Positions 34,072 through 41,495 are shown, counted from the stretch's first letter. The stretch is DNA of 64,000 nt from an uncultured Clostridia bacterium (GCA_934778215.1 CAKVOE010000002.1:310001-374000); one strand, 5' to 3'. Numbers and translations are program-made. The notes: a model not told the origin generated them from the sequence alone.

Positions 34072-34800
34072 ATGAAGAAAAGAATAGATGTTATTTTAAC
34101 CGAGCGTGGGTTATTTGAAAGTCGCTCCAAAGCGGTTATGGCAATAAATGCAGGAGTAGTACAAGTTTTTGGTAAAACAGTTACAAAACCAAGCGAAAAG
34201 TTTTTAGAAGATGCGGAAATAAAAATTGTGGGCGAAACTCTAAAATATGTGTCTAGGGGCGGGTTAAAGTTAGAGGGTGCAATAAATAAGTTTGGTTTAC
34301 AATTTGCTGGTAAAACCGTTTTAGATATGGGGTCTAGCACAGGTGGGTTTACCGATTGTGCCTTGCAAAACGGTGCAAATAAGGTAATAGCGGTAGATGT
34401 TGGCACTAATCAGTTGGCAGAAAGTTTAAGAAAAGATAATAGGGTGGAGTTGTATGAAAACACCGATGTAAAAAATCTTCCGCAAGCCATTTTTGACGAA
34501 GCCCAAATTATTGTCGCCGATATATCATTTGTAAGCATTGTAAAAATTATTGCAAGCATTATTAATAGTGTACACAATCAAGAACTAATGCTATTAATAA
34601 AGCCACAGTTTGAATGTGGATTAGATATTGCAAAAAAGTACAAAGGTGTAATAAAAAGCGAAGAACTTTCGCAAAAAATTGCAAATGAAACCATACAAAA
34701 ACTAGAACAACTAGGGTTAACGTTGCAAGGGTTTGCCCCCTCTCCAATTACGGGTGGCGATGGCAACCACGAATACATAACTTTGTTTAAACGAAAATGA
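34072..34800 (+). CDS. tlyA: TlyA-family rRNA 2'-O-methyltransferase (S4 plus FtsJ domains)
   Basis: A 242-residue TlyA. It has an N-terminal S4 RNA-binding domain (KRIDVILTERGLFESRSKA) and then a FtsJ-like methyltransferase domain with VLDMGSSTGGFTDC (SAM loop) and the DISFVSI and LIKPQFE blocks that carry catalytic Asp, Lys and Glu. In mycobacteria TlyA methylates 16S and 23S rRNA cytidines and sets capreomycin sensitivity; the annotation as haemolysin is historical. In Clostridia the gene usually sits near xseB, dxs and nadK, but here it borders the accessory island. It ends in TGA. Confidence 0.9.
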   Translation: MKKRIDVILTERGLFESRSKAVMAINAGVVQVFGKTVTKPSEKFLEDAEIKIVGETLKYVSRGGLKLEGAINKFGLQFAGKTVLDMGSSTGGFTDCALQNGANKVIAVDVGTNQLAESLRKDNRVELYENTDVKNLPQAIFDEAQIIVADISFVSIVKIIASIINSVHNQELMLLIKPQFECGLDIAKKYKGVIKSEELSQKIANETIQKLEQLGLTLQGFAPSPITGGDGNHEYITLFKRK

Positions 34801-34805
34801 GTTGA

Positions 34806-34904
34806 CGACAAATCTGCTATAACATATATTTAGATAAGATATTTACTAATGCATCATATCGAGATGATTGGAATAAATTCTTAGAAGATATAGAAAATAG
34901 TTAA
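34806..34904 (+). pseudogene. truncated gene tail at the island edge
   Basis: A frame of 32 codons with no start, ending SYRDDWNKFLEDIENS, lies between tlyA and the HD gene. It looks like the 3' scrap of a lost gene and marks the left edge of the A+T-rich island. The parent is not recognised. Confidence 0.35.
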
Positions 34905-34919
34905 AGGATAATAATAAAA

Positions 34920-35948
34920 ATGAGTAAATATTATGACAATATTAGCAAAGAAATAAAAGATTATTTTGAAATTTTAGAACCAAATTTCCCAGAATGGTTA
35001 AATGAATATATAGATACAAAAGAATTATTATCACAGCAATATATTAGTGTTACTTGTGGCACTATTTATTCAGACTTATTTGAAAGCAATTTTTTCTTTT
35101 CAAGTCTAGACCATTCTGTTGCAGTTGCTTTAATTGTTTGGCATTTTACACATGATAAAAAACAAACTTTATCTGGATTATTTCACGATATAGCAACACC
35201 TGCATTTAAGCATTGTATAGATTTTCTTAATGGAGATTATATGACTCAAGAAGCAACAGAAGATTTGACAACAGAAATAATAAAAAATTCAAAAGAAATT
35301 ATGACCTTATTAAAAAGAGATAATATTAAAATATCAGAAATAGATAATTATCATTTATATCCTATTGCTGATAATGATACACCTAAATTATCTGCTGATA
35401 GATTAGAATATTCACTATCAAATGCTTTATTTACTTATAGATTATTAGATTCAGAAATCATTAAAGAAATATATGATGATATTGAAATACAAACTAACGA
35501 AGAAAAAGAAATTGAATTAGGATTTAAAACTAAAAAAATTGCTAGAAACTTTGTTAAGGTTACGAGCCGATTATCCGTTATATATCGTGAAGATAGAACT
35601 AGATATTCTATGCAATTAATTGCTGATATTCTAAAAAAAATAAGTGATGAAAACAAAATTTCTAAAAAGGATTTATATGAATTAAAAGAAAGTGAAGTAA
35701 TAGATATTATAGAATCTTCTAAATATAATGATATTTTTAATATTTGGAGAAATGCTAAAAAAGTAAAAACAACAAAAGAAGAACCTCAAAATGTTTATTA
35801 TGTACATCATGGAGCAAAGATTAGATATATTGATCCACTATTTAATGGTAAAAGGATTTCAAAGTGTTGTAAAATTGCTAACAAAATGATAGAAAATAAT
35901 TTATCTTACGATATGAATAATTATGTATATTTAGATTTTAATTTCTGA
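34920..35948 (+). CDS. HD-domain phosphohydrolase-like protein
   Basis: A 342-residue protein with the HD metal-site pattern: His65 (SSLDHSVAVAL), His89-Asp90 (SGLFHDIATPAF) and Asp160 (SADRLEYSL). The third part, ADRLEY, resembles deoxynucleotide triphosphohydrolases (dGTPase group) and related HD enzymes. The C-terminal 120 residues are basic and unassigned. A dNTPase or nucleotidase role is plausible but not shown. Its codons are A+T-rich, and it is followed by a terminator and the left copy of the 209-bp repeat. The ATG is preceded by AAAGGATAATAATAAA, a weak ribosome binding site. Confidence 0.75.
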   Translation: MSKYYDNISKEIKDYFEILEPNFPEWLNEYIDTKELLSQQYISVTCGTIYSDLFESNFFFSSLDHSVAVALIVWHFTHDKKQTLSGLFHDIATPAFKHCIDFLNGDYMTQEATEDLTTEIIKNSKEIMTLLKRDNIKISEIDNYHLYPIADNDTPKLSADRLEYSLSNALFTYRLLDSEIIKEIYDDIEIQTNEEKEIELGFKTKKIARNFVKVTSRLSVIYREDRTRYSMQLIADILKKISDENKISKKDLYELKESEVIDIIESSKYNDIFNIWRNAKKVKTTKEEPQNVYYVHHGAKIRYIDPLFNGKRISKCCKIANKMIENNLSYDMNNYVYLDFNF

Positions 35949-36045
35949 TAATAAAGGGTATTGGAATTCCCATACTAGAATTTATGCGGGAGTATAAATT
36001 CAGTGCTGGCTAGACATAGATTTTATTCCCATATTCAAAAAATAT

Positions 36046-36089
36046 AAAAAAGAGGATTAAATTATTATTATAAGTTTTTCCTCTTTTTT
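36046..36089 (+). terminator. terminator of the HD-domain gene
   Basis: AAAAAAGAGGA (36046-36056) pairs with TCCTCTTTTTT (36079-36089). The stem itself carries the A and T runs, so it could act in both directions. Confidence 0.8.
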
Positions 36090-36143
36090 GAAGATTATTT
36101 ATATAAAAACATATTCATTTAAGACAATTTCTTCTGTTGTATT

Positions 36144-36352
36144 TTTATAGGTGTTCATTAATTTTGTCCATTCTAATGGATTTAATTCTTTGTTTTTTTT
36201 CAGACAGTCTTTCATCATGATATTTAAAGTCTTTTAAGATGTTGGTTAAATCTTTGTTAGGTTTTTGATTTTCAATTACTTTAAAATCAAGCATGAAAAA
36301 AGTCCTTTTTTCTGTGATAAGAGGACTTTTAAAATTTTAGATAAAATAAAAA
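36144..36352. repeat. 209-bp direct repeat, left copy
   Basis: Matches 39672-39880 at 207 of 209 positions with no gaps; the spacing between copies is 3528 bases. Weaker similarity continues about 30 bases beyond the right end. It contains a 49-codon frame (minus strand) and a hairpin, AGTCC/GGACT with a long loop. Its left edge abuts the end of an open frame whose last codons resemble those before the right copy. Confidence 0.92.
36145..36294 (-). CDS. 49-residue open frame inside the left repeat
   Basis: The minus-strand frame encodes a hydrophilic, Lys/Asn-rich peptide starting MLDFKVIENQKPNKDLTNIL and ending KINEHL. The second copy (39673-39822) differs at two residues, 42-43 (MD here, VN there). 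There is no clear ribosome binding site: a hairpin with a T run sits directly before the ATG. It may be a real small protein, the start of a broken gene, or chance. No family is recognised. Confidence 0.35.
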   Translation of the reverse strand: MLDFKVIENQKPNKDLTNILKDFKYHDERLSEKKQRIKSIRMDKINEHL

Positions 36353-36400
36353 TCCGCGAAACTTTAAGTACATAAGTTGATTTTAAATGTAAGGGGTTTA

Positions 36401-36859
36401 GCAATATTAAAACTATTAATTTCAACTGGTATGTGAGTTGGAGAAATTACAAGATTGAATATATCAGATATGAATTTTCAAGAAAGAAGTTGTATTGTTT
36501 TAGGAAAAGGTAATAGTGAAAAAGAGGTTTATTTTAGTGCAAAAATGTATGTAAAGAAATACATTGAAACTAGAATCAATGATAATGAAGCATTATTTGT
36601 GTCACTTTTAAAACCTTATAACAGATTAGGAAAATCAGGGATTGAAATTTTAATTAGAAATTTAGGGGAAGAAGCTAATATAAATAAAGTACATCCACAT
36701 AAATTTAGAAGGACGGTGGCGACTATGGCTATTGATAAGGGTATGCAAACAGAACAAGGACAAAAATTATTAGGGCATATTAAAATAGACACTACAATGG
36801 AATATGTTATGGTAAATCTAAATAATGTAAAAAATTTACATAGAAAATACATCACATAA
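36401..36859 (+). pseudogene. tyrosine recombinase remnant with a stop at the catalytic arginine
   Basis: The frame reads ILKLLISTGM, stop, VGEITRLNISDMNFQERS and continues to 36859. Tyrosine recombinases have TGxRxGE here, so the TGA at 36434-36436 replaces the first catalytic arginine. Downstream the remaining catalytic residues are present: HPHKFRRT (His-X2-Arg), LLGH and the nucleophile region TMEYVMVN. The N-terminal DNA-binding half is absent. The gene must be inactive as it stands. It is probably what is left of the integrase that moved this island. Confidence 0.85.
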
Positions 36860-36889
36860 TTATTATAGTAGATTCAATATCTGAAATTG

Positions 36890-36918
36890 TAGACAAATGG
36901 TATAAAATGTAATATAAT
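36890..36918 (+). promoter_or_regulatory. promoter of the nucleotide-enzyme operon
   Basis: TAGACA (36890-36895), 17 bases, TATAAT (36913-36918). AAAGGAG follows, five bases before GATGTGCATG. Confidence 0.75.
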
Positions 36919-36945
36919 GGTAGCGATAATAGAGAAAGGAGTTCG

Positions 36946-37539
36946 ATGTGCATGATAGTAATTTTAGAAGGACTAGACAACACAGGAAAAACTACTATTG
37001 CAAAAATGTTAATGCAATATTATAAGATACAAGGGAAAAATGCAATTTTGGCTAAAGAATTAAGTACACCGGTTGGAGAACAAATAAAGCAATTATCTAG
37101 GGAAGGAAAACTAACACCAGAGCTAAAATCATATTTGTTTCCAGCGGATAGAAGATTGCTACTAGATGGACTTGGAGAGATAAAGAAAGACGACATTGTT
37201 ATTTTTGATAGGTATGTGCCATCTGCTATTGCATATAGAATAGCAGATGGAATTGATAAAGAGTGGGTTCAAGGAATTAACAAGAACTTTCCTAGACATG
37301 ATTTAGGCTTTTATATAGATATAACTCCTGAAGAGTCTATTAGAAGAAATACAGATCAAAAATTCAACATTAGATATTCATATGAACACTTAGATAGAGT
37401 GAGAAAAGCCTACAAAAGCATATTAGATGAATATTTACTTGAGCAAATTGATGGCAGCCAAAGCATTAACGATATTTTTAAACACATTGCTAGGAGAATA
37501 AATAACAAAATTAAAGAAAAAGAATCTATAGAGAGGTAA
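36946..37539 (+). CDS. thymidylate kinase-like P-loop nucleotide kinase
   Basis: A 197-residue kinase of the dTMP kinase family. The P-loop is EGLDNTGKTT (residues 8-17), followed by FDRYVPSAIAYR (about 87-98, the DRY/H motif for nucleotide binding) and a short LID region (RRNTDQKFN). It should phosphorylate a deoxynucleoside monophosphate with ATP. It differs from housekeeping Tmk in sequence detail and context: it is the first gene of an island operon with MazG-, NDT- and UDG-like genes. The next gene overlaps its stop or begins six bases later. Confidence 0.82.
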   Translation: MCMIVILEGLDNTGKTTIAKMLMQYYKIQGKNAILAKELSTPVGEQIKQLSREGKLTPELKSYLFPADRRLLLDGLGEIKKDDIVIFDRYVPSAIAYRIADGIDKEWVQGINKNFPRHDLGFYIDITPEESIRRNTDQKFNIRYSYEHLDRVRKAYKSILDEYLLEQIDGSQSINDIFKHIARRINNKIKEKESIER

Positions 37540-37544
37540 TGAAA

Positions 37545-37859
37545 ATGATAGATTTAGGAAAAATTCAAAAAGAAATATATCAAAATAAAATAGATAAGGG
37601 ATTTAATGTTACAGATATTAATAAAGAATTTTGTTTAGCATATGGTGAAGTATCTGAGGCATATGAAGCATGGAGAAAAAAGAAAGATGACTTAGGAGAA
37701 GAACTTGCTGATGTTGCAATTTATTTGTTAGGATTATCTGAAATTTTAAAGATTGATTTAGAGGATGAAATACTAAAAAAAGTTTATAAGAACTCAAAAA
37801 GAGAATATAAAATTATCAATGGGATAAATATGCGGGCAAAAGAATATGAAAAAAAATAA
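37545..37859 (+). CDS. MazG-like nucleotide pyrophosphohydrolase
   Basis: About 104 residues, all-alpha NTP-PPase (MazG/iMazG) fold. The metal-binding signature is visible as EVSEAYEAWRKKKDDLGEEL followed by ADV, i.e. two E-X2-E-type clusters and the EExxD helix. Such enzymes cut NTPs or dNTPs to monophosphates. The ATG at 37545 is preferred because GAGAGG is 8 bases upstream; another ATG at 37539 overlaps the kinase stop codon. Its 3' end overlaps the start of the next gene by 14 bases, so the two are translationally coupled. Confidence 0.8.
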   Translation: MIDLGKIQKEIYQNKIDKGFNVTDINKEFCLAYGEVSEAYEAWRKKKDDLGEELADVAIYLLGLSEILKIDLEDEILKKVYKNSKREYKIINGINMRAKEYEKK

Positions 37860-38790
37860 TATATATTTAGCTACAAAATTATTTAGTTTTTATGACAGAT
37901 ATGCATCAATAAATATGTATGATGCTGTTTTAAAAAGTAAAAAATATGGAAATGCAAATATTTATCTACCATTTAGAGATAGTAATATGAAAGTAAGTAA
38001 TATAGGAAATGTTTCTAAAAATATTTTCGATGCAGATATAAATTCGTTAAGAAATACAGATGTATTTATTTGTAGAATTGATGGATTATCATTTGATGCG
38101 GGAATTGGTTTTGAGTTAGGTTACTGTCTAGCAAAAGAAAGTTTATTATATGTATTTAGTACAGATTTTGTTAGAACAAAAATTTTTGAGCGTAAATTTA
38201 CAATTACTAATATTGTCGATAAAATAGCTAATTCATTTTATTATGAATATAAAGATAATGAAGCTTTAAGTTACGAAGATAATTTGAAAGAAAATATTAA
38301 TGAATTTACAAAATTTGTAACAGACAAGACAGATAAATATGATTTTAAATTTAAAAATAAACTTATAAGTAATAAACAATATGATGTTTTTATAGATTTG
38401 TGTGGACAAAAATATCAATGGAATGAAATTCTATTAAGCTCAATTGTAGCAGAATTAGAAAAGAATGATATTACTTATTGGATAAGTGATAGATATAAAG
38501 CTGATTATGATTTTGAAAAAGATGTTTTGGCTTTAGATAATTGCAGAATTTATTTAACATGTTTTGATGAAAACGAACCAGATTTTGATTCATGTATTTT
38601 ACAAGGATATGCTTATCATAAAAATAAATACATAATTGGTTATGAATCCAATAACATTATATATTTTGTAGAAGGTGGACAAACTATGGGGGTTAATTTA
38701 ATGATTGAACAATCATGTAACGTAATATTAAAATCATATACAGGAATTATTAATAAAATAATGGAGTTAAAAAATGAAAAAGAAAACTAA
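37846..38790 (+). CDS. two-domain nucleoside 2-deoxyribosyltransferase-like protein
   Basis: A 314-residue protein made of two similar Rossmann-type halves. The N-terminal half (1-140) has NIYLATKLFS, SLRNTDVFICRIDG and DAGIGFELGY; Glu90 fits the catalytic glutamate of nucleoside 2-deoxyribosyltransferases. The C-terminal half (175-305) repeats the layout (DNCRIYLTCFDENEPDFDS, then CILQGYAY), but the equivalent residue is Gln253. So one half may be catalytic and the other regulatory or structural. The family swaps or removes bases on deoxynucleosides. It overlaps the MazG-like gene, and its last codons overlap a short degraded frame. Confidence 0.75.
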   Translation: MKKNNIYLATKLFSFYDRYASINMYDAVLKSKKYGNANIYLPFRDSNMKVSNIGNVSKNIFDADINSLRNTDVFICRIDGLSFDAGIGFELGYCLAKESLLYVFSTDFVRTKIFERKFTITNIVDKIANSFYYEYKDNEALSYEDNLKENINEFTKFVTDKTDKYDFKFKNKLISNKQYDVFIDLCGQKYQWNEILLSSIVAELEKNDITYWISDRYKADYDFEKDVLALDNCRIYLTCFDENEPDFDSCILQGYAYHKNKYIIGYESNNIIYFVEGGQTMGVNLMIEQSCNVILKSYTGIINKIMELKNEKEN

Positions 38791-39000
38791 TCTAGATATA
38801 TTAATGATAATGTTTGGTTTTACATTTTTCTCTGGTAGTCCTACTTATAGGACATAAATATCATCTAAATTGTATAGATGTTATTATAGGTGGAATATCA
38901 GCTTGCTTTTTTAAATTTTGAATATCTTCAATAAATGCAATTATAGTTACAAGTTTGATAACGATAGTTGGAAATTATAATAGTAAAAGGATGAATAAAG
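38774..39000 (+). pseudogene. degraded small membrane-protein gene
   Basis: An ATG at 38774 overlapping the previous gene opens a hydrophobic frame (LDILMIMFGFTFFSG) that stops at 38857. The following 140 bases carry further hydrophobic stretches in shifted frames, broken by several stops. This looks like a decayed membrane-protein gene in the operon. Identity unknown. Confidence 0.4.
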
Positions 39001-39012
39001 GTGGTCGTAGTT

Positions 39013-39678
39013 ATGAAAATAAGTGAATTAAACACGGAATATGATAAGTTACAATTACAGTATGGAGCAAAGGAGTTAACATCTATATATAATGGAGGAT
39101 GCACTGATAATCCAGATTTTTGTTTTGTTTTTATGAATCCTACTGGAAAAAATATTGCATCAGATCCAAATTGGAAAGGGAGAAGATCTCCTTGGATTGG
39201 AACTAAGAATATATGGAAATTGTTTTATAAAATAGGATTGCTTGATGAAAAAATATATAGTGATATTATGTCAAAAAAGCCACAAGAGTGGGATGAAAAA
39301 TTTGCAGATTTAGTATATGCTGATGTAGAAAAACACAAATATTTTATAACTAATTTAGGAAAATGTACACAGGTAGATGCTAGAGTATTGTCAAATTCGG
39401 TTTATAGTCAATATTTAGATTTATTATGCAAAGAAATAGAAATAATTAATCCTAAGACAATTATAACACTTGGAAACCAAGTAAGTTCTATTGTGTTGGA
39501 TAAAAATATATCAGTATCTCAATGTAGAAAACAAAACTTTTTAAAGAATATAGCTGGTATGGAATATAAAGTATACCCAGTTTATTATCCTATTGGAAAC
39601 GGAATGATGAATATAGACAAAGCAATTGAAGACTTGAATTTTATTATAAAAACAAATTCTTCTACTGTAATTTTATAG
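39013..39678 (+). CDS. uracil-DNA glycosylase superfamily-like protein
   Basis: About 221 residues. The layout resembles the UDG superfamily: a first motif FCFVFMNPTGKN (where UDGs have a Gly-X-X-Pro loop), a central ITNLGKCTQ segment, NPKTIITLG (third-strand motif), and a late YPIGNGMMN in place of the HPS loop. The motifs are divergent, so base specificity is open; it could remove uracil or another altered base. The start at 39013 is chosen over a GTG at 39001 because a GG-rich site lies between them. Last gene of the island operon; its stop codon lies within the first bases of the right 209-bp repeat. Confidence 0.65.
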   Translation: MKISELNTEYDKLQLQYGAKELTSIYNGGCTDNPDFCFVFMNPTGKNIASDPNWKGRRSPWIGTKNIWKLFYKIGLLDEKIYSDIMSKKPQEWDEKFADLVYADVEKHKYFITNLGKCTQVDARVLSNSVYSQYLDLLCKEIEIINPKTIITLGNQVSSIVLDKNISVSQCRKQNFLKNIAGMEYKVYPVYYPIGNGMMNIDKAIEDLNFIIKTNSSTVIL

Positions 39679-39880
39679 GTGTTCATTAATTTTGTTCACT
39701 CTAATGGATTTAATTCTTTGTTTTTTTTCAGACAGTCTTTCATCATGATATTTAAAGTCTTTTAAGATGTTGGTTAAATCTTTGTTAGGTTTTTGATTTT
39801 CAATTACTTTAAAATCAAGCATGAAAAAAGTCCTTTTTTCTGTGATAAGAGGACTTTTAAAATTTTAGATAAAATAAAAA
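39672..39880. repeat. 209-bp direct repeat, right copy
   Basis: Second copy of the repeat at 36144-36352; the two differ at two positions only. It ends 36 bases before the 3' end of the tRNA-Gly gene. On the minus strand its hairpin with T run would terminate the tRNA transcript. Confidence 0.92.
39673..39822 (-). CDS. 49-residue open frame inside the right repeat
   Basis: Copy of the frame at 36145-36294 with two residue changes at positions 42-43. Both base differences between the repeats fall here and both change the protein. It lies downstream of tRNA-Gly on the same strand, beyond a terminator-like hairpin. It may be the ancestral occupant of this site. Function not recognised, and whether it is expressed is uncertain. 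Confidence 0.35.
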   Translation of the reverse strand: MLDFKVIENQKPNKDLTNILKDFKYHDERLSEKKQRIKSIRVNKINEHL

Positions 39881-39915
39881 CTCACAAACTTTTAAGTCCG
39901 TAAGTTAATTTTAAT

Positions 39916-39989
39916 TGGAGCGGATGATGGGAATCGAACCCACGCTATAAGCTTGGGAAGCTCATGTTCTGCCATTAAACTACATCCGC
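39916..39989 (-). tRNA. tRNA-Gly (anticodon CCC)
   Basis: The minus strand gives a full cloverleaf: acceptor GCGGATG/CATCCGC, a D arm, anticodon stem TGAGC/GCTTA around the loop TTCCCAA (anticodon CCC, reading GGG), T arm with GGTTCGAATCC, discriminator T and encoded CCA. It has its own promoter (40009-40037). The right repeat of the island ends just past its 3' end, consistent with tRNA-associated integration. Confidence 0.93.
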
Positions 39990-40008
39990 AAGGTTGTTTA
40001 TAAAAGTT

Positions 40009-40037
40009 ATTTTAGCACAAACAATAGTTTATTGCAA
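40009..40037 (-). promoter_or_regulatory. promoter of tRNA-Gly
   Basis: On the minus strand TTGCAA (40037-40032), 17 bases, TAAAAT (40014-40009), about 20 bases before the tRNA. Confidence 0.7.
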
Positions 40038-40202
40038 ATGGTTTATTTGTTTTTGCATATATTTTTATGCCCTGGTGGAAGTGCGTGGTGTATTAAGCGG
40101 TTTTTAACCCCCAAAACATTATTTTTGCGAGAAAATAAAACCATTGGTTTAATTTGGTAATAAGGCTTTTTGTGGGCAAAAAGGGGTAAAGTTTTTACCA
40201 AT

Positions 40203-40231
40203 TTGACAACGCAATAATTTTGTGTTATAAT
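40203..40231 (+). promoter_or_regulatory. consensus extended promoter of the 40323 gene
   Basis: TTGACA (40203-40208), 17 bases, TGT-TATAAT with the hexamer at 40226-40231. A small palindrome, GGTAAA/TTTACC (40185-40199), lies just upstream of the -35 box. The rest of 40038-40200 shows nothing I can call. Confidence 0.88.
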
Positions 40232-40322
40232 ATGGTTAGTGTTTTAAAATAAATTTTTCTATTAAAACACTACACATATTGATTTTGCACTTGTCTAGCA
40301 AAATCAAATAGGAGAACTTTTT

Positions 40323-40790
40323 ATGGACAAAAGTTTTGAGGCCTCCCCCAATTCGGTGGACGGTCGAGAAATGAATGGAGTAAAAAGCTTTCTGTTAGAT
40401 ATAAGAAATAAATTAAAGGAGAAGAGTACAGAGGTTCGATTAAGATTAATTCCCTTTACGAACTTTACCTTTTTGGAAGAGGAAAGAGAGGGTGTGGTTG
40501 TTTGTAGCGGTGTTGAGTTTTTGGACTACATGAAGGGAATAAGGTACAAACCCCAAAACGCAAAAGAATTTTTTTGCTGTATGTATGGGCTAAACGAAAG
40601 TTGCAAAAACAGCATTAAGCGTCACGGCGATTATTTTAGAGAAAAAATTATTAGTCAAGCACAACACAACGGCTGGAATATGGCTGATACGCAAATTGCA
40701 CTAGATTTAGCACTTTCTAAAATAGAAAAAACCAATAAAAATAATCAATCTAACAGAGAAAGTTTTAACTCCGAAGAAGAAAAAGAGTAA
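40323..40790 (+). CDS. hypothetical protein, 155 residues
   Basis: Unrecognised soluble protein behind a near-perfect promoter with a leader of about 85 bases. AGGAG lies about 8 bases before the ATG. The middle holds a compact segment with a Cys-Cys pair (KEFFCCMYGLNESCKNSIKR). The C-terminal 25 residues are polar and probably disordered. No membrane helix or known motif. Single-gene unit. Confidence 0.72.
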   Translation: MDKSFEASPNSVDGREMNGVKSFLLDIRNKLKEKSTEVRLRLIPFTNFTFLEEEREGVVVCSGVEFLDYMKGIRYKPQNAKEFFCCMYGLNESCKNSIKRHGDYFREKIISQAQHNGWNMADTQIALDLALSKIEKTNKNNQSNRESFNSEEEKE

Positions 40791-40797
40791 CAACGGA

Positions 40798-40830
40798 ACT
40801 CATTTCAACATTTGTTGAAGTGAGTTTTTT
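40798..40830 (+). terminator. intrinsic terminator
   Basis: ACTCATTTCAAC (40798-40809) pairs with GTTGAAGTGAGT (40814-40825), followed by TTTTT. Confidence 0.9.
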
Positions 40831-40932
40831 ATTTGCAAACAACCTTTGTAATACTTTTATCTTAATAAATGTGCTTATTATAAACAACTTTTTTGTTGTA
40901 TGGTAAAGAGCGAAATAAAGATAAATATTTGC

Positions 40933-40961
40933 TAGCAATTTTTAGATTTGTGTGCTATAAT
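40933..40961 (+). promoter_or_regulatory. extended -10 promoter of greA
   Basis: TAGCAA (40933-40938), 17 bases, TGC-TATAAT with the hexamer at 40956-40961. Confidence 0.7.
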
Positions 40962-40991
40962 ACTTGTCAATAAATTACTAGGGGTAAAAAT

Positions 40992-41495
40992 ATGTTTAAT
41001 GAATTGACCGAAGTTGATATAAAAAAGATGCAAGAAGAAATAGATTATAGGGATACTACTCTTCGTGCAGAACTTATTGCAAATTTAAAGGACGCAAGAG
41101 AACTTGGCGATTTAAGTGAAAACGCCGAATACCATATAGCAAAGCGTGAAAAAAACCGAAACGAGAGCCGTATTAGATATTTAAAAAATATGATAAGAAC
41201 GGCAAAAATTATAACTACAAACTCAAATGCAGATGAGGTGGGTATTTTTGATAAGGTTGACCTATATTTTGAAGACGATGACGAAACCCAAACCTATATG
41301 ATATCTACAACTCTAAGACGCAATCCAGATGCCAACATAATTAGCAAGGAATGCCCTCTTGGCAAAGCCATAGTAGGAAAAAGAGTGGGGGATAGGTGTT
41401 TTGTTAAGGTAAGCGAAGATGTTGGATATTATGTTGTTATCAAAAAGATTACCAAGGGTAAAGATGATGAAAGCTTGCCAATAACCAAATATTAA
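40992..41495 (+). CDS. greA: transcription elongation factor GreA
   Basis: A 167-residue GreA. The N-terminal coiled coil carries the tip motif GDLSENAEYHIAKREK, whose acidic residues enter the RNA polymerase secondary channel to stimulate cleavage of backtracked RNA. The C-terminal FKBP-like domain ends with SEDVGYYVVIKKI. The length is slightly above the usual 158 because of a longer linker around residues 85-110. Single-gene unit with its own promoter and a shared bidirectional terminator. Confidence 0.93.
   Translation: MFNELTEVDIKKMQEEIDYRDTTLRAELIANLKDARELGDLSENAEYHIAKREKNRNESRIRYLKNMIRTAKIITTNSNADEVGIFDKVDLYFEDDDETQTYMISTTLRRNPDANIISKECPLGKAIVGKRVGDRCFVKVSEDVGYYVVIKKITKGKDDESLPITKY

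Noticed and set aside
36401..36859. TGA read as tryptophan (recoded genetic code)
   Set aside because: tlyA ends in TGA at 34798-34800 and the TGA in the recombinase falls where arginine is required, so it is a true stop.
36144..39880. CRISPR array or classical insertion sequence
   Set aside because: There are only two long direct repeats, no spacers, no transposase and no terminal inverted repeats.
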